Position numbers and translations under genes: made by a program. The notes beneath the pieces are model-generated. The model was not told the origin of the DNA and searched no databases. It saw only the letters and a program-made list of their open reading frames with translations. From Bradyrhizobium cosmicum (lineage in GTDB: Bacteria; Pseudomonadota; Alphaproteobacteria; Rhizobiales; Xanthobacteraceae), in the NCBI RefSeq assembly GCF_007290395.2, contig NZ_CP041656.2, positions 1,116,001 through 1,180,000 on the forward strand: DNA of 64,000 nt, in the 5' to 3' direction. This document shows, one piece after another, positions 26,496 through 34,031 of the stretch (the first letter of the stretch is position 1; the number at the start of each line of letters is the position of its first letter).

Positions 26496-27427
26496 GCGTT
26501 TGCCCGATCGGCGTAGTTGGGGTGCCAGCGCAGAAGACGCCGCTCGATCACGCGGGTGACGAGGTCGGACAGCCAGCCCGCGATGGCGTAGAGGATGATG
26601 GCGAGGACGATGATGTCGATGCGGAGCAATTCACGGGCGTTCTGGACGAGATAGCCCACTCCGTCGCGCGATGCGATCGTTTCGCCGACAACGAGGGTGA
26701 GCCAGGCGACGCCGAGCGCATAGCGGATGCCCACCAGGATCGGCTGGAGCGCGGCCGGCAGCACGATGGACCAGATCAGCTCGGTCCGCCCGAGACCGTA
26801 GGATTTGCCGAGTTCGATCAATTTCGGATCAACGTTGCGGATGCCGCCGACGGTGTTGATGTAGACCGGAAACAGCGATCCAATCGCCACCAGGATCAGC
26901 CGGGGCTCCTCGCCGATCCCGAACCAGAGGATCATCAACGGCACCAGCGCCAGATGCGGAATGGTCCGTATCATCTGCAACGAGCGGTCGAGCAGATCGC
27001 GGACCGGCTCGAACAGGCCTACGAACAGGCCGAGCAGCAGGCCCCCGGTCGCGCCGATGACAAATCCGATTGCCACCCGGCGCAGGCTGACCAGGATGTC
27101 GCGCTGCAATTCGCCGCGCTGCGCGAGCTGCACGGCGGCATCCCAGATGTCGAGTGGCGCGGGCACGATCGCGGTCGAGATGATTCCCGTCGCCGACAGC
27201 AGCTGCCAGATCCCCAGCAGTCCAAGCGGAAGCAGCCAGGGCAGCAGCACCCGCCGCAGGGCCGCACCGCGCGCGCGTGCCGGCGCCATCCCGCCGGCCC
27301 GATCGGATATATCGGCAACGACCGACACGACGACGGGGGCGCAGGCGCGCGGCACGGCCTCCTTGCGAACGACCGCCGCGCTCGCTGCGGCAGCGGCTGG
27401 CCCGGAAAGTAGTGATGCGTCCGTCAT
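26492..27427 (-). CDS. ABC transporter permease, SsuC type
   Basis: A 311-residue inner-membrane permease with six predicted helices. The EAA loop is visible as IELGKSYGLGRTELIWSIVLPAALQPI (split). The start at 27427 (MTDASLLSG) gives an N-terminal cytoplasmic extension of about 60 residues. A start 159 codons upstream would run through the control region and is rejected. It is the first gene of the operon permease, ATPase, binding protein, osmC, LLM monooxygenase. Confidence 0.92.
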   Translation of the reverse strand: MTDASLLSGPAAAAASAAVVRKEAVPRACAPVVVSVVADISDRAGGMAPARARGAALRRVLLPWLLPLGLLGIWQLLSATGIISTAIVPAPLDIWDAAVQLAQRGELQRDILVSLRRVAIGFVIGATGGLLLGLFVGLFEPVRDLLDRSLQMIRTIPHLALVPLMILWFGIGEEPRLILVAIGSLFPVYINTVGGIRNVDPKLIELGKSYGLGRTELIWSIVLPAALQPILVGIRYALGVAWLTLVVGETIASRDGVGYLVQNARELLRIDIIVLAIILYAIAGWLSDLVTRVIERRLLRWHPNYADRANA

Positions 27428-27824
27428 GAATGCGAGAATTCTCCACCTCGATCGAGGCGGGGACAACTTCGCAAACTCCGACGCAAAATTCGATGGCAGG
27501 GAAATCCATTTTTTGCGACGCGACGTCGACGCTGTTCTCTTCAGCGATGGCATCGCAGCATCGTTTTTCGAAACGACGATTTGACGCCTGCGTTCGCGGT
27601 TAGCTGTTTTCGAAGCCGGACGAGACGTGGTATCGCGAACGCCGAGACCCCGCCGAACGTGGAGGGGTATGAAATATCTTGCGTCCCTGCATGCTCTGTT
27701 CGCGCGATTGATCGAAAAGTGGCACGAATGCACCTGGCGTTCGTCCGGGACGCGACCGTCAATCCGCAAGAGCGATGGCGATGACGTCCATGACTTCGTT
27801 CCCCCATGTTTCAGGCAAACTGCA
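27428..27824. promoter_or_regulatory. 397-bp divergent control region, organosulfur operon / CDO-like gene
   Basis: No convincing gene is seen here. It holds the 5' ends of the minus-strand ABC operon and of the plus-strand cupin gene. One inverted repeat stands out: TCGTTT-TTCG-AAACGA at 27561-27576, followed by TTGACG at 27581. Either could belong to an operator or promoter. No regulator gene is adjacent, so control would come from elsewhere. Confidence 0.45.
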
Positions 27825-28421
27825 ATGACCAATATCGCCCGTCTCGCGAACTTCGTCGCTGACGCCGCCCGCATCGTCGAGTCCGGATCGGGCGAGGCGG
27901 CCATCGTCGCCGAGCTCAGTCCGAAACTGAAGGCACTCGTCAGTGTCGATGACTGGCTGCCGGCCGCTTACGCCGTCGCCGACGGCAAGGCGTATCAGCA
28001 GCATCTGCTCTATGCCGATCCACTTGATCGCTTCTCGGTCGTGAGCTTCGTCTGGGGACCCGGCCAAGGCACACCCATTCATGACCATCGCGTCTGGGGA
28101 CTGGTCGGCGTTCTGCGCGGCGAAGAGATCTCGGTCAGCTACGCGCGGTCCGGCGACGGTTCGCTCGAGGCTGGCCCGGCGGAGCGGCTTACGCAGGGGA
28201 GCGTGGGGGCCGTGTCGCCCGACATTGGCGACATTCACGCCATCTCGAACGGGTTGCCGGATCGGTCCTCGATCAGCATTCACGTCTATGGCGGCAATAT
28301 CGGAACGATCCGCCGCTCCATCTTCGACGCCCGGACGGGATCTGCTCGCGACTTCATCTCCGGCTATTCGAACGAAGCCGTTCCGAACCTCTGGCTTCGG
28401 CGTCAGGCTGAGACGGCGTAA
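27825..28421 (+). CDS. Cysteine dioxygenase family cupin (thiol dioxygenase)
   Basis: A 198-residue cupin. The iron ligands His86, His88 (PIHDHRVWG) and His138 (DIHAI) are present. The Ser151-His153-Tyr155 triad (SISIHVYGG) corresponds to the Ser153/His155/Tyr157 triad of mammalian CDO. It should oxidise cysteine or 3-mercaptopropionate to the sulfinic acid. Bacterial members without the Cys-Tyr crosslink often prefer 3-mercaptopropionate. It diverges from the organosulfur ABC operon, which supports a shared role in sulfur-compound use (inference). Confidence 0.85.
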   Translation: MTNIARLANFVADAARIVESGSGEAAIVAELSPKLKALVSVDDWLPAAYAVADGKAYQQHLLYADPLDRFSVVSFVWGPGQGTPIHDHRVWGLVGVLRGEEISVSYARSGDGSLEAGPAERLTQGSVGAVSPDIGDIHAISNGLPDRSSISIHVYGGNIGTIRRSIFDARTGSARDFISGYSNEAVPNLWLRRQAETA

Positions 28422-28446
28422 GGTTTCTCGGAACGCGCTTTCGGCT

Positions 28447-28671
28447 CTACCGGCACTTCGGCGAGAGCGTTGGCACGTTCGGCCACGGCCAGTTCTTCCA
28501 GCTCCCGTCCGCATCGACGCAGGCCGATGCAGCAGGGCTGTTTGCAGGCTCGGTGTTACCCGCCTTCACCGGCGTTGCCAAACGCTGGTCGACATAGGTC
28601 GTCGACAGATAGCCAGCGACGAAGACGCCCAGAAAGACCGAAGACCCCTTGGCCAGGTCGCTCAGTCGCAT
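28447..28671 (-). CDS. Small membrane-anchored hypothetical protein
   Basis: A 74-residue protein I do not recognise by name. One membrane segment lies at about residues 11-25 (SSVFLGVFVAGYLSTTY). A short exported tail follows with two Cys (SACVDADGSWKNWPWPN ... SPKC), which could form a disulfide. A GGAGATGA ribosome site precedes the ATG at 28671. The composition and codon usage match its neighbours. Confidence 0.6.
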   Translation of the reverse strand: MRLSDLAKGSSVFLGVFVAGYLSTTYVDQRLATPVKAGNTEPANSPAASACVDADGSWKNWPWPNVPTLSPKCR

Positions 28672-28744
28672 CGTTCATCTCCATCCGCTTGTCCTGACTG
28701 GGATAACGAATAACCGACGTGAGAGGATGCCGGCGTGACAGGCG

Positions 28745-29191
28745 TCACGCTCGCCAAACCATCTTCAGCACCGGCCGGCCCGAGGTCGGGTTCACGTCGT
28801 CGCCCGCGTGCGAAAAGCCGTTGCGCTCGTAGAAGCGGATGGCGCGGGTGTTGTCCTTGTTGACGAGCAGCGTGATGCCTGATGGTGACAGGCGTTTCGC
28901 TTCCTCGACCAGCAGCCGGGCCGCGTCAGAGCCCCAGTGATCCGGGTCGACCACAAGCTGGTCGAGATAGCCGTCGCCGTCGATGGTGACGAAGCCGGTG
29001 AGAGCACCATCCGCTTCCGCGACGACTATGGACGCCTTCGGCACCAGATCCTTGCGCCAGCGCTCGCGCCACCATTCCAGCCGCGCGGCGAAGTCGATCT
29101 GCGGATAGGCTTGCTGCCAGGTGCGATGCCAGAGGTCGATGGAAGCTGCTTCGTCCTCGGGCCGGTAGGGGCGAAGGTTGAGCGCGCTCAT
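28745..29191 (-). CDS. GNAT-family N-acetyltransferase
   Basis: A 148-residue acetyltransferase. The fold is visible as ALNLRPYRPEDEAASIDLWHRTW (split), GFVTIDGDGYLDQLVVDPDHWG with VARLLVEEAKRL-type acetyl-CoA loop (SDAARLLVEEAKR), and RFYERNGFSHAG. The acceptor is unknown. The start is 29191; an in-frame upstream ATG would translate the palindromic repeat (MDARDKPGHDD) and is rejected. Confidence 0.9.
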   Translation of the reverse strand: MSALNLRPYRPEDEAASIDLWHRTWQQAYPQIDFAARLEWWRERWRKDLVPKASIVVAEADGALTGFVTIDGDGYLDQLVVDPDHWGSDAARLLVEEAKRLSPSGITLLVNKDNTRAIRFYERNGFSHAGDDVNPTSGRPVLKMVWRA

Positions 29192-29203
29192 TTTACGAAG
29201 GTC

Positions 29204-29291
29204 GTCATGCCCGGGCTTGTCCCGGGCATCCACGCCTTTCTGTCAGCGCGGACCGAAGATCGTGGATGGCCGGGACAAGCCCGGCCATGAC
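29204..29291. repeat. Family C palindromic repeat (GTCATGCCCGGGC type)
   Basis: An 88-base palindrome. The left end GTCATGCCCGGGCTTGTCCC is mirrored by GGGACAAGCCCGGCCATGAC. An inner ATCCACG/CGTGGAT pair extends the stem. It lies between the OmpA-like gene's 3' end and the GNAT gene's 5' end. Elements of this sequence are very widespread in Bradyrhizobium (recalled). Confidence 0.9.
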
Positions 29292-29320
29292 GGTAGGATG
29301 AGTATCGTGCGATCCTCACT

Positions 29321-30349
29321 CTACCGCTCCGTCAGCTTCAGCTCGATGCGGCGATTGCGCTTGTAGGCCTCTTCCGTATTGCCGGTATCGAGCGGCTGGA
29401 ATTCGCCGAAGCCGGCGGCGACGAGGCGCTGGGCGGGGACGCCGAGCGAGATCAGGTACTGCACCACCGAGATCGAGCGTGCCGCGGACAGGTCCCAGTT
29501 CGACTTGAAATTGGCGCCGCTCACCGGCCGCACGTCGGTATGGCCGTCGACGCGCAGCACCCACGGGATCTCGTTCGGAATCTTCTTGTCGAGCTCGATC
29601 AGCGCCGTTGCCAGCGTGTCGAGCTCGGCGCGGCCTTCGGGCAGCAGCATCGCCTGTCCGGTGTCGAAGAACACTTCGGACTGGAACACGAAGCGGTCGC
29701 CGACGATGCGGATGTCTGGGCGGTTGCCGAGGATGGCACGCAGCCGGCCGAAAAACTCCGAGCGGTAGCGCGACAATTCCTGCACGCGCTGCGCCAGCGC
29801 GACATTGAGGCGGGAGCCGAGGTCGGCGATGCGATTCTGCGATTCCTTGTCGCGCTTCTCGCTGGCATCCAGCGCCTCTTCGAGTGCCGCCAATTGCCGC
29901 CGCAGCGCGCTGATCTGCTGATTCAGGACCTCGATCTGCGCCAGCGCCCGCGCCGAGACCGCTTTCTCCGAGTCCAGCGCCTTGCCGAGCTCGGAGGTCT
30001 TGCCTTGCGCGTCGTTGCCGGCGGCAGCCAGTCCGTCATAGAGGCCCTTGATGCGATCGCGCTCGGTCTCGGCGGAGGCGAGCCCGGCCTTCAACTGCGA
30101 GACCTGGTCGTCGAGCGTGAGCTTGCCGAGCTTTTCCAGCGAGAGCAGCTCGTTGAGCTGGGCGATCTTGGCGTTGAGCTGCTCCAGCATCTTGTCCTTG
30201 CCGGTGACCTCCTGCGACAGGAAGAACTGCACGACCAGGAACACCGACAGCAGGAATACGATCGACAGTACCAGCGTCGACAGCGCGTCGACGAAGCCGG
30301 GCCAGTAGTTGAAGGAGGTATCGCCGCGGCGGCCGCGCGCCAGAGCCAT
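29321..30349 (-). CDS. OmpA/MotB-like peptidoglycan-binding protein with coiled coil
   Basis: A 342-residue protein with one N-terminal membrane helix (STLVLSIVFLLSVFLVVQFF, about 24-43). A long coiled coil (about 50-190) and a C-terminal OmpA-like domain (about 215-340) follow, with VDGHTDVRPVSG, NWDLSAARS, GFGEFQPLDTG and KRNRRIELKL. This is the layout of a MotB/PomB-like stator partner that grips peptidoglycan. It lies 4 bases after the MotA/ExbB-like gene. There are no flagellar genes here, so it may serve an envelope machine rather than a flagellum. Confidence 0.88.
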   Translation of the reverse strand: MALARGRRGDTSFNYWPGFVDALSTLVLSIVFLLSVFLVVQFFLSQEVTGKDKMLEQLNAKIAQLNELLSLEKLGKLTLDDQVSQLKAGLASAETERDRIKGLYDGLAAAGNDAQGKTSELGKALDSEKAVSARALAQIEVLNQQISALRRQLAALEEALDASEKRDKESQNRIADLGSRLNVALAQRVQELSRYRSEFFGRLRAILGNRPDIRIVGDRFVFQSEVFFDTGQAMLLPEGRAELDTLATALIELDKKIPNEIPWVLRVDGHTDVRPVSGANFKSNWDLSAARSISVVQYLISLGVPAQRLVAAGFGEFQPLDTGNTEEAYKRNRRIELKLTER

Positions 30350-30353
30350 GTCG

Positions 30354-31382
30354 CTAACCCTTCTCCGGCTGGCGCGCGATGCGCTCCAGCAGGCGGCGGA
30401 TCTCTTTGTTCTGCTCGCCCTGGCCGTCGGCCCATTCGCGGATCATCTGCTGCTCGGTCCGCATATGCGAGACCAGCGCCTGGATCGCTTCGGCGAGGCT
30501 CGCCATTGCTGCGGTGGTGCCGCGGCTGGCGCTGCCTTCCTCGAGCACGGAGCGCAAGCGCTCGACCCCGGCCTGAAGCTCGCCGCTGGCAACACCGCCG
30601 CCGGAGCCGACCGCGACGTCGCCGTGGCCATATTCGCGCACGGTGGTGGCGAGCCAGTCTTCGAGGTCGGTGTAGAAGCGATTTTGGGCCTGGCTCGATT
30701 GCAGATCGAGGAAGCCGAGGATCAGCGATCCGGCGAGGCCGAACAGGGAGCTCGAGAACGAGATGCCCATGCCGCCGAGCGGGGCGGCGAGGCCTTCCTT
30801 CAGCGTGTCGAACAGGGCGCCGGAATCGCCGCCGACTTTAAGTCCGTCGATCACCTTGCCGACCGAGCCGACCGTCTCGATCAGGCCCCAGAAGGTGCCG
30901 AGCAGGCCGAGGAAGACCAGCAGCCCGGTCATGTAGCGGGAAATGTCCCGAGCCTCATCGAGGCGGGTCGCGATCGAATCGAGCAGGTGCCGCATCGTGG
31001 TCTGGGTGATCGACATCCGCCCGGTGCGCTCGCCGCCGAGGATCATCGCCATCGGCGCCAGCAGTTTTGGGTGGCGGGCCGGTGCCAGGCCCGGATCGGC
31101 GATGCGGAAATTATTGACCCAGGAGACTTCGGGGTAGAGCCGGATGACCTGGCGGAACGCCAGCACGATGCCGATGAACAGCACCGCCCCGATCAGGGCG
31201 TTGAGGCCCGGATTGGCGAAAAAGGCCTGGATGATCTGCTTGTAGAGCACCACGCCCACCAGCGCGCACAGCACCAGAAAGACCAACATCCGCACCAGGA
31301 AAACGCTGGGTGAGGACAGTTTCGTGTACTCGATATCCAGGGGGGAGCGGGGCGAGGCGCCTGACGGCATGGCCGGTATCAT
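30354..31382 (-). CDS. MotA/TolQ/ExbB proton-channel family protein
   Basis: A 342-residue inner-membrane protein. Two helices lie near residues 28-75 (VFLVRMLVFLVLCALVGVVLY and LIGAVLFIGIVLAF) and two more near 150-235. The last pair carries the TolQ/ExbB channel pattern (LLVFLGLLGTFWGLIETVGSVGKVI, split; SLFGLAGSLILGFLD). A C-terminal cytoplasmic tail follows. With the OmpA-like protein it should form a proton-driven stator. The start at 31382 has only a weak ribosome site; 31370 is an alternative. Confidence 0.87.
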   Translation of the reverse strand: MIPAMPSGASPRSPLDIEYTKLSSPSVFLVRMLVFLVLCALVGVVLYKQIIQAFFANPGLNALIGAVLFIGIVLAFRQVIRLYPEVSWVNNFRIADPGLAPARHPKLLAPMAMILGGERTGRMSITQTTMRHLLDSIATRLDEARDISRYMTGLLVFLGLLGTFWGLIETVGSVGKVIDGLKVGGDSGALFDTLKEGLAAPLGGMGISFSSSLFGLAGSLILGFLDLQSSQAQNRFYTDLEDWLATTVREYGHGDVAVGSGGGVASGELQAGVERLRSVLEEGSASRGTTAAMASLAEAIQALVSHMRTEQQMIREWADGQGEQNKEIRRLLERIARQPEKG

Positions 31383-31580
31383 CCGTTACGAACTTGATTG
31401 CGATGCGCACTATGGCACAGCGCCCGGCCAAAAAAAGCGCCGGATGCGCGGATTTCCGCGCGGGACCCGGAACCCAATGCTGAAACCGCGCTTTGATACC
31501 CGCGTATCTCGCAAAACTTCGGCATTCCACAGGCCCAGGCCGCATTTTTGCCTCCTGCCGCCCAAAGACGGAGTTGTCGC

Positions 31581-32600
31581 ATGAGCGTCGTTTCCGCGAT
31601 CATCGGAACTGCCGAACGCGTGCCGCTGCCGGATGTGGTGGTCCGTGCCGCGATCCAGCGCCTCTGCGCGCGCACGGCCGTGCGGCTGTCCGGACTGGGC
31701 GCGGCCGACGATGCCGCCTTCGCCGGGCGGATGATGTTGCGGCCGATCGCCGAGGACGCGGATGCCGGGCCTCGCGAGGCGCCCGCTTCGTTCTTCGCGC
31801 AGGTGCTTGGACCCAACCTCAAATACTCGTCCTGCTTCTACAAGACCGCTGCCGCCACCCTGCAGGAGGCGGAGGAGGAGGCGCTGCGCCAGTCCGTCGA
31901 GCATGCCGGCCTTGCCGACGGCCAGACCATCCTCGAGCTCGGTTGCGGCTGGGGCTCGCTGTCGCTGTGGATGGCGCGGCAATTTCCGCACGCCAGGATC
32001 ACGGCGGTGTCGAACTCGCGGGCCCAGCGCGCCCATGTCGAGGACGAGGCGCGGTTACGCGGGCTTTCGAACCTGCGCGTGATCGCCGCCGACATGAACG
32101 TGTTCGCACCCGAGGGCCGGTTCGACCGCATCGTCTCGATCGAGATGTTCGAGCGCATGACGAACTGGCGCAAGCTGTTGACGCGCGTGCGATCATGGCT
32201 GGCGCCGGAGGGGCGCTTCTTCATGCATATCGTCTCCCATCGCTCCGGCTCCCATCTGTTCGATCGGACCGATCGCGAGGACTGGATCGCGCAGCACATC
32301 TTCACCGACGGGGTGATGCCGAGCCATCACCTCGTCAGGCAATTCGGCGACATCTTCGCGATCGAGAAGGAATGGTGCTGGAGCGGAACGCATTATCAGC
32401 GCACCGCCAATCACTGGCTCGCCAATTTCGATGCGCATCGCGACACGATCGAAGCCTCATTGCGCCAGGTCCATGGCGAGGAGGCCGCTCTGTGGATGCG
32501 GCGCTGGCGCTGGTTCTTGCTCGCAACGGCAGGAATGTTCGGCTACGCCGATGGAACCGAATGGGGCGTCAGCCGCTACAGGATGAAGGCCGCCGTATAA
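31581..32600 (+). CDS. Cyclopropane-fatty-acyl-phospholipid synthase family methyltransferase
   Basis: A 339-residue SAM-dependent methyltransferase. Motif I is ILELGCGWGSLSLWMA (about residues 117-132). The substrate-side motif YSSCFYKTA corresponds to the YSCAYF block of CFA synthases. SIEMFERMTNW and GVMPSHHLV follow. The family includes CFA synthase and plant coclaurine N-methyltransferase-like enzymes. The protein is about 40-60 residues shorter than typical CFA synthase and lacks its N-terminal domain, so the substrate may not be a membrane lipid. The start at 31581 has GGAGTTGT upstream. Confidence 0.83.
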   Translation: MSVVSAIIGTAERVPLPDVVVRAAIQRLCARTAVRLSGLGAADDAAFAGRMMLRPIAEDADAGPREAPASFFAQVLGPNLKYSSCFYKTAAATLQEAEEEALRQSVEHAGLADGQTILELGCGWGSLSLWMARQFPHARITAVSNSRAQRAHVEDEARLRGLSNLRVIAADMNVFAPEGRFDRIVSIEMFERMTNWRKLLTRVRSWLAPEGRFFMHIVSHRSGSHLFDRTDREDWIAQHIFTDGVMPSHHLVRQFGDIFAIEKEWCWSGTHYQRTANHWLANFDAHRDTIEASLRQVHGEEAALWMRRWRWFLLATAGMFGYADGTEWGVSRYRMKAAV

Positions 32601-32831
32601 TTGCGGTCTTCTGTCGCAGCACGCGGCGATGGAACCCGACTCACAATCTGGTGAGACACAAAAAGCGGCCTGAACTCAGCATGATAGGCCGTGTGACATT
32701 GGGCCGCCCGCGGCATGCGTTGCGTTGCAGCAAGTCTCTTCTATTTTGAGGGCACGAGCCGCGCGGAATCGCCCAGAATGGGCCGGGCGCGGAGCGTGAT
32801 CAGTTTCAACAACATCGGGGCACTTAACTTC

Positions 32832-34025
32832 ATGTCAGGACTTCGCGCGCGATCGGCATGCGTTGCATTGATGCTCGCGGCCTGTGCGCCGCTGCTCGGC
32901 GCTTGTGACGATTCGGCCTCCGCTGTTTCCGCCGTGCAGCCGGTCGATCCTGATGTCAGCATCGTCGTCGTCAAGCCGCAGCCGCGCGCCGTGGTGCGCG
33001 AACTGCCTGGCCGCATTTCGCCGACGCGCGTCTCCGACGTGCGGCCGCGCATTTCCGGCATCGTGGTCGAGCGTCTGTTCCGACAGGGCAGCGAAGTGAA
33101 GGCGGGCGATCCGCTCTACCGCATCGATCCGCGTCCGTTCGAGGTCGAGGTGCTGGCCAACGAGGCTGCGCTCGCCAAAGCCGAGGCCGCATTGATGCAG
33201 GCCAGGCAGCAGGCGCACCGCATCGCGACGCTCACCAGCCAGCGCGCCGCGCCTGAGGCCGAGAACGAGAAGGCCATCGCGGGCGAGCGCCAGGCCCATG
33301 CCGAAGTCGAGGGCCGCAAGGCCGATCTCGCGCGCGCAAAACTCAATCTCGACTATGCCACCGTGCGGGCGCCGATCGACGGCGTCGTCGGTGCGGCGCT
33401 GGTCAGCGAAGGCGCGCTCGCGGTCCAGAACGAGACCAATCTTGCCACCATCCAGCAGCTCGATCCGATCTATGCCGACTTCACCCAGTCGGTGAACGAG
33501 CTCAACCAGCTGCGCCGCGCCTTCGAGAGCGGCGACCTCGAGCGCATCGCCGCCGATGCCGCCAAGGTGAACCTCGTGCTCGACGACAACACTCTCTATT
33601 CGCTCGACGGCAAGCTGCTGTTCTCCGATGCCAAGGTCGACGCCCACACCGGCCAGGTCACGCTGCGCGGCGAGTTCCGCAATCCCAAGCGCGAGCTGTT
33701 GCCGGGCATGTATGTCCGTGTCCGCATCGACCAGGGTCTCGACTCCGACGCGATCGCGGTGCCGCAGCAGGCGATCCAGCGCAACGGCGGCGGTGGCAGC
33801 GAGGTGTTCGTGGTCAAGGACGACAACCGCATCGCGGTGCAGCCGGTGCGCACCGGCTCGGTGCAGGACGGCGTCTGGTTCGTCACCGACGGCCTGAAGG
33901 CCGGCGATAAGGTCGTGGTCGAAGGCTTCCAGAAATTCGCGGCCGGCGACAAGGTCAAGCCGCAATCCTGGTCCGAGGCCGAGGCAAGCGCCGACAACCG
34001 GCACGCTCTCAAGGTCACGCGGTAA
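32832..34025 (+). CDS. RND efflux periplasmic adaptor lipoprotein (AcrA/MexA type)
   Basis: A 397-residue membrane-fusion protein. The lipoprotein signal ends at LLGAC (Cys25). A biotinyl-lipoyl half (PRISGIVVERLFRQGSEVKAGDPLYRIDP, split) is followed by an alpha-hairpin, then DYATVRAPIDGVVG and a beta-barrel domain (GEFRNPKRELLPGMYVRV). It links the inner-membrane pump to an outer-membrane channel. The start at 32832 is chosen for the signal peptide; an upstream in-frame start at 32715 lacks one. It is in an operon with the pump gene, 6 bases downstream. Confidence 0.95.
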   Translation: MSGLRARSACVALMLAACAPLLGACDDSASAVSAVQPVDPDVSIVVVKPQPRAVVRELPGRISPTRVSDVRPRISGIVVERLFRQGSEVKAGDPLYRIDPRPFEVEVLANEAALAKAEAALMQARQQAHRIATLTSQRAAPEAENEKAIAGERQAHAEVEGRKADLARAKLNLDYATVRAPIDGVVGAALVSEGALAVQNETNLATIQQLDPIYADFTQSVNELNQLRRAFESGDLERIAADAAKVNLVLDDNTLYSLDGKLLFSDAKVDAHTGQVTLRGEFRNPKRELLPGMYVRVRIDQGLDSDAIAVPQQAIQRNGGGGSEVFVVKDDNRIAVQPVRTGSVQDGVWFVTDGLKAGDKVVVEGFQKFAAGDKVKPQSWSEAEASADNRHALKVTR

Positions 34026-34031
34026 CCCGCC

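Noticed and set aside
29192..29233. An N-terminal extension of the GNAT protein reading MDARDKPGHDD
   Set aside because: It is a translation of the family C palindrome; this peptide is a well-known false start next to such repeats.
32660..32695. CGGCCT...AGGCCG inverted repeat upstream of the RND adaptor as a TetR operator
   Set aside because: Only six pairs with a 15-base spacer and no adjacent regulator gene; too weak to annotate.
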